From Glycomyces sp. YM15 (lineage in GTDB: Bacteria > Actinomycetota > Actinomycetes > Mycobacteriales > Micromonosporaceae), in NCBI RefSeq assembly GCF_016918015.1, contig NZ_JAERMK010000024.1:46262-81314 (forward strand): 35,053 nucleotides of DNA. The letters run 5' to 3'. A program made the translations under genes and the position numbers. Numbering within the stretch: the first letter of the stretch is position 1; each line of letters begins with the position of its first letter. Shown piece after piece: positions 30,727 through 35,053 of this stretch. The notes under the pieces were generated by a model that saw nothing but the letters and a program-made list of their open reading frames with translations, searched no databases and was not told the DNA's origin.

Positions 30727-33700
30727 CTACGCCGAGCTGCACTGCCACTCCCACTACTCCTTCGCCGACGGCGCGGACGCCCCCGCCGCGCTCGCCGCCG
30801 AAGCCCACCGGCTCGGCCTCAAAGGGCTCGCGATCACCGACCACGACGGCCTGTACGCGATCCCGCAGTTCGACTCGGCCGCAAGCGCATTCGGACTCCA
30901 GACGGTCTTCGGCGCCGAACTGAACCTCGACCTGCCCCGGTCCCGCCGCGGCCAGGTCGACCCGGCCGGACGCCACCTCGTCGTCCTCGCCCGCGACCCC
31001 GACGGCTACCGCTCCCTCTCGCGCGCCATCACCGCGGCCAAGCTCGAAGGCGGCGAGAAGGACCTGCCCCGCTACTCGCTCCCCGACCTCGCCGCCCACG
31101 CGAACGGCGGCTGGCAGGTCCTCACCGGCTGCCGCAAGGGCTTCCTCAACGCGGCCTTGGATTCCGGCGGTCTCGACGCCGCCGAGGGCGCGCTGCGCGA
31201 ACTCGCCGACGCCTTCGGCCCCGAGCACCTCGCCGTCGAACTCACCTGCCACGACCTGCCCGGCGACACCGAGCGGATCGAGACGCTCGCCGGCCTGGCC
31301 CACCGATTCGGCGTGCCCACCGTGGCCACCAACAACGTGCACTACGCGGCCCCGAACCGTGCCCGGGCCGCCGCCGCGCTCGCCGCGGTCCGGGCCCGCA
31401 GCACCCTCGAGGCGACCGACCCGCACCTGCCCGCGAACGCCGGGGCGCACCTGCGCTCAGGCGACGAGATGGCGCAGCGCTTCGCCGACTTCCCCGAGGC
31501 CGTAGCCGAATCCGTGCGGATCGCCGCCGAATGCGCCTTCCAGCTCAAGCTGCTGGCGCCCCGGCTGCCGCACTTCCCCGTCCCCGACGGCCTCGACGAC
31601 GACTCGTACCTCGAAGCGCTGACGGACAAGGGCGGAACCGATCGCTACGGGCCGCCGGAGGCCGAGCAGGTCCCCGGGGCCTGGAAGCAGATCCGGCACG
31701 AGCTGCGGGTCATCGAGCAGCTCGGGTTCAGCGGCTACTTCCTCATCGTCGCCGACGTCGTCGAATTCTGCCGGGAGCACGACATCTACTGCCAGGGTCG
31801 GGGATCGGCCGCGAACAGCGCCGTCTGCTACGCCCTCGGCGTCACCAATGTGGACCCGGTGTCGTTCGGGCTGCTGTTCGAGCGGTTCCTCTCCGCCGAG
31901 CGCGACGGCCCGCCCGACATCGACATCGACATCGAGTCCGGCCGCCGCGAGGAGGTCATCCAGTACGTCTACGGGAAATACGGCCGCGACCGGGCCGCCC
32001 TCGTGGCCAACGTGGTCACCTACCGGCCCCGCTCGGCGGTGCGCGACGCCGCCAAAGCACTCGGCTACGGCCACGACCAGGCCGTCGCGTGGTCCAAGCG
32101 CCTCCACCGCTGGGGGAGCATCGACCCCGGCGAGGCCGAGGGCATCCCCGCGGACGTCCAATCGCTCGCCGCCGACTTCCGCGACATGCCCCAGCACCTG
32201 GGCATCCACCCCGGCGGCATGGTCCTCACCGAGCAGCCCGTCAGCGAGATCGTCCCGGTCGAGCCCGCCCGCATGAAGGACCGCACCGTCCTGCAATGGG
32301 ACAAAGAGGACTGCGCCGACGCGGGCCTCGTCAAGTTCGACCTGCTCGGCCTGGGCATGCTGGAGGCCCTGCACCGCATGGCCGACCTCGTGCGCGACTT
32401 CCACGGCGAGCGGGTCGACCTGTGGCGGCTGCCGCCCGACGACGAGGCCGTGTACGACATGCTCTGCCGGGCCGACACCGTGGGCGTCTTCCAAGTCGAG
32501 TCCCGCGCCCAGATGGCGACCCTGCCCCGCCTGCGCCCCAGGAAGTTCCAGGACCTCGTCGCCGAGGTCGCGCTCATCCGCCCCGGACCCATCCAGGGCG
32601 GCGCCGTCCACCCGTACCTGCGCCGCCGCCACGGCGAACCGTGGCGGCACCTCGTCCCCGAGGTGCTCCACAAGACCCTCGAGCGCACCTACGGCGTGCC
32701 GCTGTTCCAAGAGCAGCTGATGCGCATCGCCATCGACGCCGCCGGATTCGACGCCGGCGAGGCCGACAAGCTCCGACGTGCCATGGGCGCCAAGCGATCC
32801 GAGGAACGCATGGAGGAACTCAGGACGCGCCTCTACTCCGGCATGGCCGAGCAGGGCATCACCGGCGCCGACGCGGACCGGCTCTACGAACAGCTGCGGT
32901 CCTTCGCCGACTTCGGCTTCCCCGAATCCCACGCCGCCAGCTTCGCGTTCCTCGTCTACTCCTCGGCCTGGATCAAATGCCACTACCCGGCCGCGTTCTA
33001 CGCCGGGCTCCTCGCGAGCCAGCCGATGGGCTTCTACTCCCCCGCCTCGCTCGTCGCCGACGCCCAGCGCCACGGCCTCACCGTGCTCGCTCCGGACGTG
33101 AACGCCAGCAAGGAGGTCGCCTCGCTCATCCCCACCGAACGCGAACGCCGCGCGCCGCTCCTGGGCGAGGCGGACCTGCGCCTCGGCCTCGACAACGTCA
33201 AAGGCCTCGGCGAACCGGCCGCGCTGCGGATCGTCGCCGAACGGGAGGCCGACGGCCCGTTCCAGAGCCTCGCCGACCTGGCCCGCAGAGCCGGACTCGG
33301 CAAGGAGCGCATGGAGAAGCTCGCCGTGGCCGGAGCCCTCGAAAGCCTTGAACCCGACCGACGCAAGGCACTGTGGACGGCCGGGACCGTGGACGAGCGG
33401 CCCGGCACGATCCCCGGCACCGGACCGGCCGCGCCGCCGCCCACCTTGCCCGGTATGAGCGGGGCCGAGCTCGCCCGCGCCGACTACACCGGACTGGGGC
33501 TCTCGGTCCAGACCCACCCGATGGAGCTGGCCCGTGCCGCGCTCGACGCCACCGGGGTCCTGCCCGCCGCCCGACTGCCGCGCATAGAGGACGGCGCGCG
33601 GATCGAGGTCGCCGGGATCGTGACGCACCGCCAGCGGCCCTCGACCGCGAAGGGCGTCACGTTCCTGAGTTTGGAGGACGAGACGGGCATCGCGAACATC

Positions 33701-33886
33701 GTGTGCTCCCAAGGGCTCTGGAAGCGCTGGCAGAGCATCGCCTCGGTCGCGCGGGCGCTGGTGGTCAGGGGCGCGGTGGAGAAGCCGATCGACGCTGCGG
33801 AGGACACGATGCCGATGATCGTGGCGGACAAGCTGACGCTGCTGGATCTGAACGGCCCGAGCGCGCCGTCGAGGGATTTCCGCTGA
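30719..33886 (+). CDS. dnaE2: Error-prone DNA polymerase DnaE2
   Basis: 1055-residue C-family replicative-type polymerase alpha subunit specialised for damage tolerance. ATG 30719 overlaps the imuB end by eight bases; an in-frame ATG at 30668 inside imuB is rejected since the PHP domain begins right here (ELHCHSHYSFADGAD, then GLAITDHDGLYAIP). The palm has the catalytic triad in PPDIDIDIESGRR (Asp400, Asp402, Asp404), with GRGSAANSAVCYALGVTN before it. Further family segments are GVFQVESRAQM, IRPGPIQGG, AMGAKRSEERMEEL and FGFPESHAASFAFLVYSSAW. The C-terminus has helix-hairpin-helix elements and an OB fold (IEVAGIVTHRQRPSTAKGVT), ending in the characteristic SRDFR. With ImuA' and ImuB it forms the inducible mutasome. 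Confidence 0.96.
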   Translation: MTDYAELHCHSHYSFADGADAPAALAAEAHRLGLKGLAITDHDGLYAIPQFDSAASAFGLQTVFGAELNLDLPRSRRGQVDPAGRHLVVLARDPDGYRSLSRAITAAKLEGGEKDLPRYSLPDLAAHANGGWQVLTGCRKGFLNAALDSGGLDAAEGALRELADAFGPEHLAVELTCHDLPGDTERIETLAGLAHRFGVPTVATNNVHYAAPNRARAAAALAAVRARSTLEATDPHLPANAGAHLRSGDEMAQRFADFPEAVAESVRIAAECAFQLKLLAPRLPHFPVPDGLDDDSYLEALTDKGGTDRYGPPEAEQVPGAWKQIRHELRVIEQLGFSGYFLIVADVVEFCREHDIYCQGRGSAANSAVCYALGVTNVDPVSFGLLFERFLSAERDGPPDIDIDIESGRREEVIQYVYGKYGRDRAALVANVVTYRPRSAVRDAAKALGYGHDQAVAWSKRLHRWGSIDPGEAEGIPADVQSLAADFRDMPQHLGIHPGGMVLTEQPVSEIVPVEPARMKDRTVLQWDKEDCADAGLVKFDLLGLGMLEALHRMADLVRDFHGERVDLWRLPPDDEAVYDMLCRADTVGVFQVESRAQMATLPRLRPRKFQDLVAEVALIRPGPIQGGAVHPYLRRRHGEPWRHLVPEVLHKTLERTYGVPLFQEQLMRIAIDAAGFDAGEADKLRRAMGAKRSEERMEELRTRLYSGMAEQGITGADADRLYEQLRSFADFGFPESHAASFAFLVYSSAWIKCHYPAAFYAGLLASQPMGFYSPASLVADAQRHGLTVLAPDVNASKEVASLIPTERERRAPLLGEADLRLGLDNVKGLGEPAALRIVAEREADGPFQSLADLARRAGLGKERMEKLAVAGALESLEPDRRKALWTAGTVDERPGTIPGTGPAAPPPTLPGMSGAELARADYTGLGLSVQTHPMELARAALDATGVLPAARLPRIEDGARIEVAGIVTHRQRPSTAKGVTFLSLEDETGIANIVCSQGLWKRWQSIASVARALVVRGAVEKPIDAAEDTMPMIVADKLTLLDLNGPSAPSRDFR

Positions 33887-33949
33887 AGCCTGTCCTACGA
33901 GCGGGCCACAGTTCGGTCGAGCCCCCTGCCGGGCCGGTGTTGGGGCCGG

Positions 33950-34290
33950 GTTCGGGTCGGGCGGCGACGATCCGGCTTGGGCTTGCCCGGGCCCGGGGTG
34001 TGCAGCCATGGCCGGAACCGGTCTCGGTCGGGCTGCAATCGGTCAGCGATGACGAGATGGGCGTGCCCAGTCGGGCGCGGCGAGGGCCGGCCGACGTCTC
34101 GGGCGAGCTTCAATCTTGCAGCGACGGGCGCGGCTGGAAGGAACCGGAGGCCCGGTGTCCGGGTTCGGGTGGCGATTCGGCCCGGGTTCGATCGGGCAGC
34201 GACGGAAACGCGGGGAAGCTCCCCGGGGCGGGGCCGGTCGTCGCTTCCGGCAGGGCCGGGTGGGTCCGGCCTGATGCCGCAGCGATCGGG
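33950..34290. repeat. Degenerate ~80-bp tandem repeats
   Basis: A core similar to GTTCGATCGGGCAGCGACGG recurs near 33950, 34033, 34108, 34186 and 34268, spaced 83, 75, 78 and 82 bases. The three middle copies are in one frame. The first and last are more diverged. Function unknown. Confidence 0.5.
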
Positions 34291-34353
34291 TGGTCGGTAA
34301 CGAGGGAGCCGCCAGTCGACGGGATCGACCCGGACATGCTCGTGCTCGTGCTC

Positions 34354-34389
34354 GTGTCCGTGTCCGTGTCCGTGTCCGTGTCCGTGTCC
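34354..34389. repeat. (GTGTCC)6 hexanucleotide microsatellite
   Basis: Six perfect copies of GTGTCC, preceded by three imperfect GCTCGT units (about 34338-34353). The unit length preserves reading frame, so copy-number change would lengthen or shorten a dipeptide repeat if the region were translated. Confidence 0.85.
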
Positions 34390-35053
34390 GTCTGCATGGT
34401 CGTGGTCCTCATGCGCCTGTGTCGCCTCCTTCCCGCTGCTCTACTTGCTTCCCTCGCTGGCCCCGCTGGCCTCGCTGGCCCTGCTGGTCCTGCTGGCCTT
34501 GCTTCGGCTTCCGGTTCCGGCCCTTCGGCTTTCGCCTGAACACGCCGTTCCTGCCGGGGCGGGTGCTGGTGCCTGCCGTCCCTGAGGGAGTGGTGCGGCC
34601 TCCCGGTGATGGTCCGGGTGGTTGCCGGTGGCGGGTTCGCCTCCCGAGGATCGCTTGCCGTTCCTCGGGATCCGTCCCGTAGGCGCGCGGGCTTGGGGGC
34701 GCGGCGCTGCCGGGACGGGGTGGTGCTCGTCATGGACGTGCTGGTGCTGCCCGGGCCGAGTCCTGTAATGCTCGGTCTGGCTTCGCCCCTCACGCTGACG
34801 GGTCTTGCTCGAATCGCGAGTGCCGCCGTGTACGGCATCGCCTGCTGGTTGGGGTGATCCCAACTAGGATCGTCCACCCAGTCACGGCCCGTCGGGGGCG
34901 CGGACAGCTGCGGGCGATGGCACGGGGGTGAGATCGGACGCCTCCAGTGGAGGAGCACCCTGGCTTGCGGGGTCGTCGCCTCGAAACAAGTCGGTTTGTC
35001 GGATCGGCCAGAGGCTTGTCGTAGTCTGCTTACACCTACCCCGACACCTGTAC

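Larger units (their letters stand above)
33895..34440 (-). other. Stop-free minus-strand frame with a Gly-His/Glu-His tract, possible degraded gene
   Basis: From the in-frame TAG at 34441-34443, one minus frame runs without a stop to 33895, nine bases from the dnaE2 stop. It would encode HEDHDHADGHGHGHGHGHGH followed by EHEHEHVRVDPVDW, an extreme His-rich segment like those of metal-binding tails, then a Pro/Arg-rich part. No ATG, GTG or TTG precedes the His tract in this frame, and upstream frames contain Lys/Gln/Gly-rich text in different frames. This could be the frameshifted relic of a gene or merely a consequence of the microsatellite. Confidence 0.3.
33887..35053. other. Terminal region with repeats and no convincing gene
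   Basis: 1167 bases after dnaE2. They contain ~80-bp degenerate repeats (33950-34290), a hexanucleotide tract (34354-34389), short GCTGGC-type repeats around 34452-34500 and, near the end, a CTCC-AGT-GGAG hairpin followed by an AT-richer stretch that may be the promoter of a gene beyond the window. Long open frames exist on both strands, but their translations are repetitive or Arg/Pro-rich with poor starts. I do not see a clear dnaE2 terminator. Confidence 0.5.

Noticed and set aside
31457-34009. 850-codon minus-strand open frame opposite dnaE2
   Set aside because: dnaE2 is complete with all polymerase motifs on the plus strand; the antisense translation is composition-driven.
34180-34205. 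tRNA T-arm-like GGTTCGATCGGG
   Set aside because: The flanking stem does not pair properly, there is no anticodon or acceptor stem around it, and it is one copy of the ~80-bp repeat.
33950-34290. CRISPR-like array
   Set aside because: Repeats are degenerate, the spacing varies by several bases, the similarity extends beyond a short repeat unit and no cas gene is nearby.

Overview
The window is very GC-rich (roughly 70 % or more), with dense genes, frequent GTG starts and long stop-free shadow frames on both strands. Together with an imuA'-imuB-dnaE2 cassette, a HelR-type RNA polymerase ATPase, Tat- and Sec-exported plant-polysaccharide enzymes with actinobacterial CBM2 and ricin-B modules, and LexA boxes of actinobacterial type, this points to a soil- or plant-associated mycelial actinobacterium (Glycomyces-, Micromonospora- or Streptomyces-like). 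I cannot fix the genus from sequence alone. The first ~75 bases are homopolymer-like G/C runs and look like a degraded contig edge.

Layout. (1) 1-12.7 kb is a plant cell-wall degradation region: a 5'-truncated GH51 arabinofuranosidase, a LacI-type regulator, an MDR oxidoreductase divergent from an ArsR-like regulator, a small secreted protein, a CBM2-GH5-X2-CBM46 endoglucanase/xyloglucanase, a divergent CBM-PL9 pectate lyase, a VOC protein, a ricin-B pectinesterase (CE8) and a Tat-exported GH16 enzyme. Most units end in a strong perfect hairpin, and several promoters are readable, some with a palindrome inside the -35/-10 spacer. (2) 12.8-19.7 kb is a mixed block: a membrane protein behind a CsoR-like operator, a GlxA/AraC regulator with a leaderless promoter, a membrane UbiB-family kinase whose frame runs past its expected stop, a TetR repressor divergent from a SnoaL-like protein across a clear operator/promoter, a serine hydrolase coupled to a truncated ATP-grasp protein, and another small secreted Cys-rich protein. 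(3) 19.8-25.3 kb holds a sugar MFS transporter translationally coupled to a GH1 beta-glucosidase, a cupin/AraC regulator divergent from a phytanoyl-CoA-dioxygenase-like gene with an 86-residue companion, and an SDR oxidoreductase. (4) 25.6-33.9 kb is a stress/genome-maintenance block: HelR (RNA polymerase recycling, rifamycin tolerance in relatives) divergent from the mutasome operon imuA'-imuB-dnaE2, whose three genes overlap and which is preceded by two LexA-box-like sites. (5) 33.9-35.05 kb has no convincing gene; it holds ~80-bp degenerate repeats, a hexanucleotide microsatellite and a stop-free frame that would encode a Gly-His/Glu-His tract.

The exported enzymes together would debranch arabinan, de-esterify and cleave pectin, and cut beta-glucan/xyloglucan outside the cell. 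The MFS/GH1 pair would import and hydrolyse the resulting beta-glucosides. I did not find a CRISPR array, tRNA, rRNA or intact mobile element. The most unusual items are the readable operator-in-promoter architectures, the helR/mutasome divergent pair with its unexplained 550-bp intergenic region, the AraC/PhyH-like/86-aa unit, the internally deleted ATP-grasp gene and the repeat-rich terminal kilobase.
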